DNA of 64,000 bases, from contig OZ025708.1 in NCBI GenBank assembly GCA_964019335.1, positions 124,001 to 188,000 on the forward strand. Reading direction: 5' to 3'. The notes under the pieces are model-generated. The model did no database searches. It was not told where the DNA came from and saw only the letters and a program-made list of their open reading frames with translations. The stretch's first letter is position 1, and every line of letters begins with the position of its first letter. Origin of the DNA: Diplonema japonicum. Lineage: Eukaryota; Euglenozoa; Diplonemea; Diplonemida; Diplonemidae. Shown here one piece after another: positions 32,285 to 43,350 of this stretch. The position numbers were made by a program, and so were the translations under genes.

Positions 32285-34441
32285 CTACAGCGTCACAGAA
32301 CCGTCTGGCGGGCTGTCAAAAGTCGAAACAGGTGTACAGTTTTGATCATCACAGCTAAATTCCATCTGCAGCATGTTGCTCATGTCCGGGGCAATGTAGA
32401 CCCCTCTCTTGCTCATGTTAAGCCCCTCCATTTCCTCGGGGGCACGCGCAGAGGCATAGAAGCAAAGCACCTTCTTGGTCACTGCATTACTGCAGAGGAC
32501 TGTGCTACCCAACATCCCGTTGCCGAGCACCGTTACAAACTTCTGGTTGTGGTCCCCTACAGTTCCGTGCAAAATGCTGCTTGTGCAGACCCCAACGTGA
32601 ATGGTGGCACCACTGCCAAAACTAGCGGTTCTGCCCAGCATCTTGACAAAGGTCAACGCATTCCCGACATGGTCGCTGCATGGCTTCGGTCCATTCCAAC
32701 ATAAAGCCAGCCTGCTGCCCTGAAGCGATAGGACAGCACCATGTGATCTTTCTGTGTTTGTCAAGACCTTCACGAGCCCTTTGTTAATCACATGTCCCAC
32801 CTCAGCACCCGACTCGTAGCTGGGTAGCAAGACTTCCACACTGCTCACCGTTGCCTGTTGGGTTTTTCGCAGCATGCTAAAGATGGAATTGCGGCTTCCA
32901 TGGCTCGTCACCGAACCATGTGAGACACGGAAGCTTCCTTGCGGGGAGGGCGGGCGGCCGCGCTTTCTTAGATCCAGCTGTTGTTGCACATATCCCTTCC
33001 TCCCGAGCAGTTCCAGGGGCAGCAGTAGGCTCAGTTTCACCATCTCTCGCACGCCCTTCAATTCCATCTCTTCCATCTCGATAACTTCAACAGAGTCAAG
33101 ATATCCCGTCTCCTCAAGTACCTCTGGCGTCACGGCCACTGCCCCACCCACACATGCACCTTCCACACGGGCAGCTTTGTTCACAGTGTTCCCGAAGTAG
33201 TCGTACCTCCCTGTTATGGTGTTCCGCTGCACGTCCACGCTGCCATAGTGGACACCGATGCGGACGCGTAGTCCAGACCAAGGGCCGTGGTCCTGCCAGG
33301 CGCACTGTTCCAAGTCAAGTAGTTTGTCAGGCCACATGCTTGTCACAAGCTTCTCCTGAGCGGACAGGCTGAACCAGACAGCGTCGTAGACGCTCTCGAA
33401 GGCCACCATAAAGGCGTCCCCGATGGTCTTCACCTCGTACCCATTGTGCTCGGTGATGCAGTCCCGCATTGCTTTGTTATGCACGCGAAGACCCTCCTTC
33501 ATTCCATCGGGGCATGCTTCCCATGTTGCTGTTGATCCTTGGATGTCCGTGAAGACGAGAGCGGCTCTCTGTGACTGAAGGCCGGGTGGGTCGTGTCCCT
33601 GAGCAAGGCTGCTGTGCAAGTCGGAGAAGAGAGCGTCTGGGAGGTAGGGGCGGTAGTTTTTGAGGTTTGAAAGGATGCTGCTAAACGCGTCGAAAAGGGG
33701 CGGGGGGAGGCTGGCCGTGGTGATGACCTCCTCAGCGGCGTCGAGATCGAAACGGGAAAGAGACGTAGCGATGTCCTCAGTGGCAGCAATGACCTTGTTC
33801 ATCTTCTCATGCTCCCGGTAGAGGTCGTGCGCAAAACGCCGCGTAATATAGAAATCGAACAGGAAAATGACCACCTGTTGATAGAAAACAACCAACATGT
33901 GAGCAAGGGGAAACGGACAAGGGTAGTTCGTGCAGTCGATGAAGGACCCACGCTCCGACTGCGGAGGAAGGATGGGCAAGTCGAATAACCCGAAACGCAT
34001 GGAACTTTCCAAAGCAACGAGAAGGAGATAGCTGATCAACAAGACAATGAGGTTCCTAGCCACACGTGAAGGGAGCCTGCAGACGAGACACACATCTATG
34101 AAAATAACAAAGAAAGGCCAGCCCTGGTTCCTGTCCATCTTCACAGCCTGCACAAGATCACCACAAAGGATTGTGGTCGCAAGCGAGTATAACAATACTT
34201 CCGTGACGGCCGGACGGAACTTCCTCTCAACTATCATCTGCACCACTTGCACGATGGAAGCGATCATCCCCAGCAGGCGCCTCATGACCTCGAATACTGA
34301 TTTGCTTGTATCGTCCCCAAAGGACCCAATAGCCGTCACAGCACCTAGCACACCCCCGACTAGTACAATCTTCTTCGCAAGCACCGTGATGGGGTCATCC
34401 CCATCTCTAGTCACGTACGCGAACAAACGTTGATACACCAT
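32285..34441 (-). CDS. membrane adenylate cyclase, class III
   Basis: 718 residues from the first ATG of the frame. Several hydrophobic segments in residues 20-205 form a multi-pass membrane part. A class III cyclase domain follows at about residues 290-480. It keeps both metal aspartates (D299 in FTDIQGST, D342 in KTIGDAFM), adenine-selecting Lys 338 and Asp 414, and the transition-state pair N421 and R425 (NTVNKAAR). A second, degenerate cyclase-like domain occupies roughly residues 540-690 (IHVGVCTSSILHGTVG, GNGMLGSTVLCSN) without metal residues. The two halves may pair as catalytic and pseudo-domain. The motif style resembles kinetoplastid and euglenoid cyclases. A 14-codon out-of-frame reading frame starts eight bases upstream and overlaps the start. 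Confidence 0.88.
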   Translation of the reverse strand: MVYQRLFAYVTRDGDDPITVLAKKIVLVGGVLGAVTAIGSFGDDTSKSVFEVMRRLLGMIASIVQVVQMIVERKFRPAVTEVLLYSLATTILCGDLVQAVKMDRNQGWPFFVIFIDVCLVCRLPSRVARNLIVLLISYLLLVALESSMRFGLFDLPILPPQSERGSFIDCTNYPCPFPLAHMLVVFYQQVVIFLFDFYITRRFAHDLYREHEKMNKVIAATEDIATSLSRFDLDAAEEVITTASLPPPLFDAFSSILSNLKNYRPYLPDALFSDLHSSLAQGHDPPGLQSQRAALVFTDIQGSTATWEACPDGMKEGLRVHNKAMRDCITEHNGYEVKTIGDAFMVAFESVYDAVWFSLSAQEKLVTSMWPDKLLDLEQCAWQDHGPWSGLRVRIGVHYGSVDVQRNTITGRYDYFGNTVNKAARVEGACVGGAVAVTPEVLEETGYLDSVEVIEMEEMELKGVREMVKLSLLLPLELLGRKGYVQQQLDLRKRGRPPSPQGSFRVSHGSVTSHGSRNSIFSMLRKTQQATVSSVEVLLPSYESGAEVGHVINKGLVKVLTNTERSHGAVLSLQGSRLALCWNGPKPCSDHVGNALTFVKMLGRTASFGSGATIHVGVCTSSILHGTVGDHNQKFVTVLGNGMLGSTVLCSNAVTKKVLCFYASARAPEEMEGLNMSKRGVYIAPDMSNMLQMEFSCDDQNCTPVSTFDSPPDGSVTL

Positions 34442-34829
34442 GTTGTCGCATGCACGCACGCACCTTTGGATGAGTGGTATTTGTATGAAAAAAGATTATT
34501 GATTTTAGTAACTGCCCCCCCCCCCCCCCCCCCCCCCGGCACTTCTTTAAGGCGTTTTCCCTTGATCGTATCTTTGCTCGGGAAAAGCAAGTATCACATG
34601 TCACATGTGGATGATTGCAGACACGGCTGCCAAGGCAGCAGACACGGAGAGGACGTTGAAAAATGAAACACCGCTGGGTGTAGTGTCCGCCTGGTTTGCG
34701 GCACAACAGGAGAAGGGACACATAATTCAACATAGGAGACCAACATAGGGGAACTAGAATAGTCGGCTCCTGTAAAGGAACTGACATTAGGGAAAATAAA
34801 AGGAGGAGGAGATGATGGTTTCTTAAACT
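34442..34829. other. intergenic cyclase-protease
   Basis: Mixed sequence plus a C run (34515-34538; G on the coding strand). It holds the cyclase leader and the 3' flank of the protease gene. No gene was recognised. Confidence 0.55.
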
Positions 34830-37800
34830 CTACTCGTTATCGGGGACAGAGGGACAGGCAGAGTTGCCGTCATGAGTCTCGCTCACCCTCAAAGGGCTGA
34901 GCGAGGCACTGTCATGACTCCCGCTCGCCCCCAAAGGGCTGAGGGTGTTCTGCTTGCTGACGTCGAGCCCCTGAATGCGGGGAGGCAACTGGCCCTTCAG
35001 AGATGCGATTTTCTCGGGCTGGTGGGGAGCGGGAGGGGGGACCTGCTGCTTCGGGTTGAGGTTAGGGACAATTGTTGGGTTTGCCTCTCGTTTCTTCAGT
35101 GCCTGAAGGATTCTTCGCAACTTGACATTCTCCGCCTTTGTTTCAACAAGCTCTTGGTGCAGATCAGGGAGCGCGTTTCCTTTTAGGACACCGCCCTGGA
35201 AAGCCCCACGCACCAGCCGGCACGCCTCCAAGAGGTGCAGCTCTTCCTCTTGGAACTCCCATATCTTCTTCAGGTCCTTTCCGCTGTGGGTGATGCGGGA
35301 CAGGGCGTCAATGTTTTGCTGCGAGGACCCTGTCAGCTCCACCCCCGCCATCGCCCGTGTTAGCATTTGGATCTGCCGGAACTCCTTCCGCCCCATCAGC
35401 ATCTTGAACATCCGCCGACGTTTCTCCAGCTTGCGAAGCAGCACTTGCGCCGCCATTTCCTCGGTGAAGTCATCGTCGGGACCCAGCCCCAGTTTCTCCC
35501 TCAGCCCGGGGCCTTCGTCTTTCCTGTGCTGCATGAACTGGATGATCAGGTCCTTTGCCTCGCGTGCCTTCCGTTCTGCGATCGCGTGTTTCCGAAGCTT
35601 GTAGAGAATCAACGCGCACACAATGATCACCAGCAGCAGCCCGCCCACCGTGCTCAGCACTGTAGTCAACACTGACGTGCTGCTGTACACATCGCCGTAC
35701 ACTGCGAACACCGCGTTGTTCGCGACGGAGCACACACGTGTCGTAACTAGCTTGCTGCCTGCGTCCAGCTCACGCAGCTGCGTCTCCTGAGGGCACGTCT
35801 TGTGTGCGTCCTTCCAGCCAGAGCCGTCTAGTACCATCAGTCGCACAGTCCTTGTGTCCACCGGAAGCTTCTCCGGTGTGTGCACCCATGTCGTCTCCAC
35901 CGTGAGATACGATACGAACTGGATCGATGCAGGCGCCTGCTCGGACTGCAGCACCTCGTACCCCCTTCCTGCAGTCCCGTTCCCCACGCTGTCATTCCCC
36001 TGTATCGTGGGGGAAGGTGTTGCACCCACTTCCAAGCCGTAAGTCACAGTGAAGCTGAACACGAAGCTGCATTCCAAAAACACGGTATTGAGGGGCCCGC
36101 TCCGCCTTGGGTGTGTCTTGTCCGTGTCGTCCACTTTCTTCAGCATCAGGTTGATGCCTGTCCCTGGTGGCGTCAGCGCCTGTGCATCTGCCATCAACTG
36201 CACAGTGGTCGTGTAGGTCAGGTTCCCTGTGTCGTACTCATGTAGAGTCCCCGACGCTGTAAAGGCCTGTCCCGAAGAGGTAGCTTGGAGACAATTGTCC
36301 GCCGAGCACGAGCAGTCTATCCCAGCGTAGTCTGCAGCACACGTGGCGCAGTTCGGCGTTGCGTCGGGATCCGTCGAAGCCCATGCAGTGTCACAAGAGC
36401 AGCCTGTCAGTGAGCACACACCATGCCCGTTGCAGGTAGGCGTGTCGCACAGGCAGTACGGGTAGAAGGCCCACCCTGTCATGCAGCTCTTGCAGTGTGT
36501 CCCGTCCCCAGCAAAGTACCCCAACACAGGTGACGCATTACATGTGCAACCTAGCTCCTCGCACACTCCGTGCCCGTCGCAATCCCTTGACATGCACCTG
36601 CACCCCTTTCCGTACCAACCGTCTTTGCAGGTATCACACGTGTTATCAATTTGCTGCCAATGACCTGCAGACTTGCTATCGTCACACACGCAACCTTCCG
36701 TTGTGCACGTGCCATGCCCACTGCATGAGCTGTCCTTGCACCTGCACCCTGGTCCGTACCCAGTGCTGCACGTATTGCACAGCCCTTCAGCTGAAGACCG
36801 CCACCACCCGAAGATGCTCGATTGGTAGCATGCACAGCCTGCTGCCGTGTCGCACGTTCCATGCCCGCCGCACACGACGCTGCCTTCGATCCTGCAGTTA
36901 CACGCGGGGCCAGCCCACCCAGGCTGACACGTGGCACAGCTGTACTGTGATAGCTGCCAGTGGCCCCTCGCTTGCGAACTGTCGCAGACACAGCCGCCAC
37001 GGCGACACTCACCATGCCCGTGGCATGTCGCGTTCCTGCACTTGCAGTCAATGCCGTACCACCCCTGCTTGCAAACAGAGCAGTCGCGAAACAAGGTGAA
37101 GCTCCCCCAGTGCCCTTCGGTGTCGTCGTCGTCGCACTTGCACCCCGAGTCCGTGCACACGCCGTGCCCGTCGCAGTAGGGGTCTCCGCACCTGCAGGTG
37201 AGGCCGTAGTAGCCATCAGCACACGTCCTGCACGACTTACCCCCCCACCACCCTGTGGCTGAGGTGGATTGGCACTGACAGAACCCTGCACTGGGACCGG
37301 TGCTAGTGAAAGTCCCGTGGTAGGAGCATGAGCGGTCGACATCGCATGTCAGGGAGCCTGTTGCGTTCATACCCTGTGTGTTGTGTTGTGTTTTCTTCTT
37401 CTTTTTTTCCAAGTATACCACATGAGTGTTCTTACACAGCTCACATTTCGAGCCTGTCCAGAAGCCGTTCAGATAGTCCTCGAAGCAGCTGCACTTCTGC
37501 GTGGCAGCGTCGTAGCAGCCGTGGAAAGTGCACTCAACAGCGGCACTGTATTTGTATGTAGATTAAAAAAAAGCACCTACCTGCAAGAAGGAATCGAACA
37601 ATCAGCATGCTGGTACCCCGCGGCGCATTGGCAGTTCCTGACGGGGACTGTCGCAACGTCTACTTGCTCAAGAGTGGACATGCAGTCTCCGTTGCCGCTG
37701 CAGGAGTTCGGGCAAAACTGTACCGGGCACGCGGTGAAGAGGTTCTTGGTGACTGGACCCGTGACGACGATGCTGAAGGGCTGCCCCGAGCGGCGAACAG

Positions 37801-39904
37801 CATCGATCATAGAAGTGCGCAGAACAACGTGCAGCTGGTAGTTCCCAGGAAGGGGGTTCTGCACATTGATGCCCTCCACGTTGTTCAAGTGGTCGGTGTT
37901 CGTGAAGAGGTCCTGGTTCCCCTTCCACGTCTGCCCCACGTCGTTGAAGAGGATGAGGTCTAAGTCCGTAACGAGGGCGATAGAACTGAACAGCGTGGCA
38001 GGGTAGTCCACCCAAGCAAGGATGACCCTCAGGGGCTTTGTCTTGTCCACCACGTTGAGGACACTAAAGCACCATGTGTACCGTGCATTGGAAGCGTGCG
38101 TTGTGAAGACACCTGTTGTGTCGAACCACATGTCGTACTGCGGTACCATTGGCTTGTCGAAGACCATCACGTTCTGCAGGTTCACCAGCCCGTACCCTGC
38201 GATGCGGGACGGCCACGTTTTGTTCAGCGCCTCTCCCACAGGGTCGTTGAAGTCCAAGCTCTTCTTCCCATGTATAACATCCCCTGACGCTATCAGCAAC
38301 GCCTTGATCAGATCGCTTCGAGGTACCTGTATAGCGCCGTACCCGTCCATTACACCTGAAAGCCAACCCTCTCGAAGGAACTGTCTCAGCAGTACAGCGC
38401 ACCCTGCGGCAATAGGTGTCGAGACCGACCCGCCGCTGTGCAGTGTCGTCTGACACTCTTCTTTGTACATAAACCCGTTGGAGTATGCAGAGCGTACTGC
38501 GACCCCAGGGGCCACCACGTCTGGTTTCGTGCGACCGTCAAAAGCGGGGCCTGTTGATGAGAAGTCGGATACGTCTTGTGACACGGTCCCCTTCCCCGGG
38601 ACGATGCCGTCCTGTGTCCCCACTGTGATGACGTTCTTTGCGTTACCCGGAGATGAGATGGTCCGTGCACCCCGCCTCCCGTCGTTGCCCGCAGAGAATA
38701 CCATTGTGTACTCCTTGTGCTGCCACCCCCATGTGTCGGTGTCTCTCGCGTGCAAATTGTACGCGGCCTCCACTCTTGGGCCGTACCCGCCAGCACCCCA
38801 CGCATCGTCAGGGCCTGTGATAGGTGATGTTCCCCATGAACTTGAGTGCACGCGTGCCCCTGCCGCCAACGCTTCTTTGTAGTACTTCGCGGTGAGCTGA
38901 TGCCCGGGGAATATCTTCTTCAACGAAAAGGTAGAAAGGTACGGGTCTTGCAGGTCTTGAAAGAACAGTTTAGCTTTGGGCACCATGCCTGGTGTGCTTC
39001 CTGTTGCGAGGTCGTCTCCCACAAGACAGCCTGCTGCGTGCGTGCCGTGTCCGTCGACGTGGTCCGTCGTGTCGCCGTAAGGTGCGGAGAGGCCATCGGT
39101 GGTGGCACCTCGTTCCGTGCATTCACAGTCGGATTGCGAGATAGCAACGATCTTCCTATGCGTTGCGGAGGTGTTGGGGTAGTAGCTCACGGGCTCTCGG
39201 TGGTCGATGAAGTGGCACACTTCGTGGTCAAGACCCGTATCACCAATTGCCACCACCTCGCCTGCACCTGAAATACCCTTAGCAGAGGCGGTGGCTACAC
39301 CAGGCACACCTGTCTCAACAACACCTCTTATCTCTGTCATGAAGACGGATGGCGTTTCCTGCGGATGGACGAAGTGCACGTGGTTTTGATTTGTGAGGTA
39401 ACGTATGCTTGCATGTGTGGGCGGGCAGGTAGCGAGCTTGTACAGCTTTGGGGAGATGAGGGTGGAGGTGCATCCGATGGCCGTTGCCCATGTTGTGACA
39501 AGTGATTCGCTTGTTCTTGGAGACACGTGCACCATCAGTGTGGCAGCGGGCTCCATCCCTGAGTCATGCTTGTCGCCAGGCTGCAGCGCATCGAACCAGA
39601 TAGCCCACGGCACCTCGGCCATGAACCTTGCCACTTCCCCCCTGCTGCCGAACACCACGTAACTATTGTACGGTACGTACATCGCTTCCCCTCCAAACCG
39701 CCGTTCTAGCTCGTCCCCCACACCCTGCAAGTCCCCACGCCCCTTCACCACCCAGTGTGTCTCCTTCCCAGTTGCATCTAGCACTTCTGCCGCCCTCCCT
39801 CTTTCCACAATTCTCGCTTTCATGTGTACTTTGTCCCTGTCCGCAGGACCTTTCTTCTCTCCCACCGTGCCCGCTATCAGCACCAACAATAGTATTGCCA
39901 ACAT
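34830..39904 (-). CDS. subtilisin-like protease fused to EGF/laminin-type repeats, transmembrane
   Basis: About 1,664 residues, three exons, introns 37546-37580 and 37374-37418. A signal peptide (MLAILLLVLIAGTVG) and propeptide-like region precede an S8 protease domain with Asp 222 (AIGDTGLD), His 286 (DGHGTHAAG), oxyanion Asn 407 (SAGND) and Ser 493 (SGGSVSTPIAAG). It looks catalytically complete. A beta-rich P-like domain follows, then one EGF module and about nine cysteine-rich modules (GHGVC, CDGHGVC, GWYGKGC) of tenascin/laminin type from about residue 770 to 1170. After that come an uncharacterised extracellular domain, a membrane helix near residues 1385-1409 and a cytoplasmic coiled-coil tail of about 255 residues. 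The tail carries two similar LSPL-x-SHD/THD motifs. It is a likely surface or secretory protease. Confidence 0.88.
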
Positions 39905-40169
39905 ACTTTTTTTGGGAGGGACGCTCCTGATGTATTATTCTTTTAAGATTTCTCTTTTCTCTTAATGCAACATTAAAGAGCTGGCAGGGTGGTGGTGCGG
40001 TAAATAAACAAAGCGCAAGCGTGCTATACAGAAAAGGGAAAGAGGGGGGGGGGGGGGGGGACGGGGAAGAAGAAAGAGAGAAAAAAAGAAGTTCTGGGAA
40101 CAGTCGCAAGGACATGCTTATAAGGGGTACAGGACAAAACAATAAGGGGGATGGGGTACTAAGGAAAGG

Positions 40170-41465
40170 CTACAGGTTGTCAAGGGCAACCTCGTCGTTG
40201 TCGCAAGCGATGGCAGTGTTTTGCTTGCCGATCCTAGCCTTAGTAGCGGAGGCGCTAGAGCGGGCGGACCTATGCGAAATGCGGGAGGCGGTGTCCGAAA
40301 ACTCGATATCCACCACATCATTGTCGTTAACGATGGCAGTGTTCGGCTTGGAGGCGGGGGCCGTCTTGGGTGTGGCGGCAGGGGTGCCAAGGTCCAGCGA
40401 GACTTCATCGTTGTCGCAAGCGATGGCTGTGTTCCGCTTCCCCATCCGCGCCTTGGTTGCAGACGCAGACGATCTCATCGACCGCACGGATCGCACGGAG
40501 CCTGTCTCACCACCACCACCCCTTGATGACGCCACCGACTGCAGGTCCAGCGAAACCACATCATTGTCGCACGCAATGGCCGTGTTCTGCTTCCCCATGC
40601 GTGCCCTTGTTGCAGACGCAGACGACCGCACACTCGCAGTGTCAGCAGTCTTTGCAGGCGACGGTGATGGCATTGACATTGTCTCCTCGTAGTGCACGGG
40701 CTGCGTGGGTGCTGTGTACGGTGTGTTCGATGCCTCCGACTGCCTGCACATAGGGGGTGCTGCCTGTGTAACAGTCACAGGCACACCCTCGTACCCGCCC
40801 ACCTCTTGCTGCCTGTTGTAATCTGCCAACGTTGTGGCAGACAGTGCAGACGCTTCCGGTTGCGACGGTGCACGTGGGCTCTGCAGGCGGGTCATCTCCT
40901 TCAAAGTGATGGTATTGCCGCGCGGCTTCCTGCGAGGCTGGGTCTGTGTCTGGGGTGGCTGGCCGTCGAGGCGGCTTTGCAATTCAGCGTTCTGCAGGGT
41001 GAACTGGTGCAGGAGTTGGGTAGCATTGCGCAGCTCCTCGCGTGCTTGGTGCAGTTCGTACTCCTTGCGCTGGTCTGCTTGGAGGAGCTCACCACGGAGC
41101 AGGGCCACCTCGCTTTGGAGGGTGGCGTATCTGAAGTCGTCCGCAGAAGAGGGTGCGGAGGGCGAGGCCACCACGTTTCGTGGCGAGGCTCTGAGATCGA
41201 CCACGTAGTCACGTTGTGCCTCTGCGAAGATTCGCTGGGCTTCTCTTGCTGCTTCTTCAGGCGTCCCTGCTCTCTTGCTCCTTGCTCCCTTCTTCTGCAT
41301 AATTTGCCTGGCCGCTGTTTCAGCGTCTTGTGGTGTGACCGATCGATTGCGCCCTGTAGTCACAGCTGCCTGTACCACTGTCCCAACTGGCATAACGATC
41401 ATGGGTTCTTTGAACACCCATGCCATCGGCTTGGGTACTTGCCCGCTACCGCGTGCGACTTGCAT
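40170..41465 (-). CDS. coiled-coil protein with four NTAI-DND repeats
   Basis: 431 residues, single exon, unrecognised. The N-terminal third is basic and Ala-rich with a coiled coil at about residues 115-165. The C-terminal third contains three copies of RSSASAT-(K/R)AR-x-GK followed by NTAIACDND and an acidic-hydrophobic end (SLDL, ALDNL). A fourth shorter copy (NTAIVNDNDVVDIEF) lacks the basic leader. The alternating basic and acidic blocks suggest a binding motif array, possibly cytoskeletal, but no family is recognised. No membrane segment is present. The ATG is preceded by a 13-A run and mixed sequence. Confidence 0.75.
   Translation of the reverse strand: MQVARGSGQVPKPMAWVFKEPMIVMPVGTVVQAAVTTGRNRSVTPQDAETAARQIMQKKGARSKRAGTPEEAAREAQRIFAEAQRDYVVDLRASPRNVVASPSAPSSADDFRYATLQSEVALLRGELLQADQRKEYELHQAREELRNATQLLHQFTLQNAELQSRLDGQPPQTQTQPRRKPRGNTITLKEMTRLQSPRAPSQPEASALSATTLADYNRQQEVGGYEGVPVTVTQAAPPMCRQSEASNTPYTAPTQPVHYEETMSMPSPSPAKTADTASVRSSASATRARMGKQNTAIACDNDVVSLDLQSVASSRGGGGETGSVRSVRSMRSSASATKARMGKRNTAIACDNDEVSLDLGTPAATPKTAPASKPNTAIVNDNDVVDIEFSDTASRISHRSARSSASATKARIGKQNTAIACDNDEVALDNL
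40178..40660 (-). repeat. four in-frame repeats in the coiled-coil protein
   Basis: The nucleotide sequence encoding NTAI-DND recurs four times, near 40190-40255, 40310-40345, 40395-40475 and 40555-40640. Three copies also share the preceding Arg-Ser-Ser-Ala-Ser-Ala-Thr block. The DNA is similar enough to indicate internal duplication. Confidence 0.75.
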
Positions 41466-41982
41466 TTTTTTTTTTTTCCTCCCACGGTGTCCCGCCTTGG
41501 GATGTTGATGTAAATGTTTATAATTTTTTTAGAAAAAGAAATAAAGGAAAATACTACTTTTTTCGTTCACTGAGAGGTTCCTTTGGTTGGAAAGAAACCA
41601 CCACGGAGGAGGGGGGAGGGGCAGGGAAGAAAGATAAAAGAAAAAAAGAGGGGAAAGAAAAAAAATTTAAATGAAAAAGAATAAAATAAAATTAACGTTG
41701 TCTTTTTTTTTTTTTTTTTTTTTTTTTTTTCCAGCAATGCAAAATTAGAGAAAACTAAATTAAAGGAACCTTCAAGAAGAACAAAAGAAAGCAGGAAGTT
41801 GGGAAGCGGTCCCAGTCCGAACTTTTATTTCTCCAGGTTACTCTTTTTTTTTTTTAATCTTGCAACATTTTTTTTTTTTTTTTTTTTTTTAAATGAGGGA
41901 ATCCAACAAAAAAAGCGAAATTAAAAAAATTTGAAAAGTAGGGGGAAAAGGGGGAAGAGCTTAAAGGAAGGGATCGAGAAGC
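41466..41982. other. intergenic, low complexity
   Basis: A, T and G runs, including T runs of about 30 (41703-41731) and 22 (41868-41890). It contains the 3' flank of calreticulin and leader of the repeat protein. No gene is seen. Confidence 0.6.
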
Positions 41983-42178
41983 TCACGCCTCCTCCTCCTC
42001 CTCCTCCTCAGAGGAAGCAGAGGCAGAGGCGGCCTTGGCCTCCTCCTCAGCCTTGGCCTTGGCGGCCTCCTCGATCTTGTCGTGCATCTCCTTCTCAGCC
42101 TTGTGGTTGGCACCCCAAGTGGCATCGTTGAAGGCCTTCACCTGTGAATGGGAGAAAAAAAAGAAAAGAATTGTTTTA

Positions 42179-42209
<31 letters not shown>

Positions 42210-42804
42210 TTTTTTTTAAATTATTCCCACACACCTCATCGATGTTGTCAGCGATGATGATGTTGTCGAAGATGCTGCCCGACTTCACCTGCCAGACGTC
42301 GATGCCCACAGCGGAGAGGGGCTGCCTTGCGAGGTACAGGTCGGAGTCGGCCTCGTACTCCGGGTTGGGGATCTGCTTGGGAGCCCACACACCCTTGTAG
42401 GCGGGGTTGGGGATCTTCTTCGCCTTCCACTCCCCCTTGTAGTTGGGGTTGGCGATCATGGGGGCCTCCCACTCACCGTCGTCCTCCTCATCCCAGTCCT
42501 CAGGCTTCTCCGCCTCAGGGTCCACCACCTTCTCGGGCTCCGAACCCCAGTCAGCCGGCTTCACGTCCTCAGGGTCGTCCATCTGGGCCTCGTCCACCCA
42601 GTCCGCGGGCTTCTTGTCACTCGCGTCGTCGATCTGCTTGGGCTTCAGGAAGGACCAGTCCTCCTCCAGGCTCCCGCTCTCCTTCTTCTCCCCGTCCATC
42701 TGCAACTCGTACGTGTTGTCGGGGTTCACGATCACAGTGTACAGATGGCTCAGCTTGTCGTCCCCGCACATAGGGGTCTTCTTCCACAGCAGGTTCTCAC
42801 CCTG

Positions 42805-42846
<42 letters not shown>

Positions 42847-43350
42847 CCCGTCTCCTTTTTCTCTCCAAAAATACCTTGTAACCGAAGATGAGGTGGATCT
42901 TCTTGGTGGAGCCGCAGATGTCAGGCCCGAACATCATGTAGTAAGGGGTCTCACCGTCGAAGTCCTCAAGCTCGATCTCGGGGAGGATCTTGATGTAGCC
43001 ACCACCGCAGTCGATACCCTGTTGTGGTGGTTGTTGTTGTTGTTTTGTAGGCATACCTGGGCGTGCTTCAGGGTGAAGGACACGACGAGGGGCTTGTCCT
43101 TGTTCCCGAAGGTCTTGGCGGCCTTGGACGAGATGGCGTAGAACTTGGCGTCCTCAGAGGTCTGGAGCCCCTTGTCGGCCTCCGCATCACCGTACCATTC
43201 GCCTGCGCTGTGCGTGAACTGCCCGAGGCCTTCCTTCTTCTTGCTCACCACCCACCTGTCCGCCCACGAGCCGTCGAAGGTCTCCTTGAAGAACACCTCA
43301 CCGTTCGCCAGGACGGCGGCGGTGCTTGCAAGCAACAATGCTCTGTGCAT
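41983..43350 (-). CDS. CRT: calreticulin without ER-retrieval signal
   Basis: Predicted 387 residues in four exons; introns 43019-43056, 42802-42874 and 42142-42234, all phase 0. A signal peptide (MHRALLLASTAAVLA) precedes the N-domain (VFFKETFDGSWADRW, CGGGYIKI, YMMFGPDICG). The P-domain has three PxxxDD/KPxDW-type repeats and three GxWxxxxIxNPxY-type repeats, and the C-domain is acidic. These are hallmarks of calreticulin, the calcium-binding ER lectin chaperone. The protein ends in a run of Glu and Ala (EEEEEEEA) with no KDEL/HDEL-type signal before the TGA. The third intron carries an ATT microsatellite and a conventional pyrimidine tract, unlike the A-run introns around it. Confidence 0.94.

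Noticed and set aside
32285-34459. Extended start of the cyclase at 34459
   Set aside because: The codon there is GTG, so the first ATG in frame (34441) is used.
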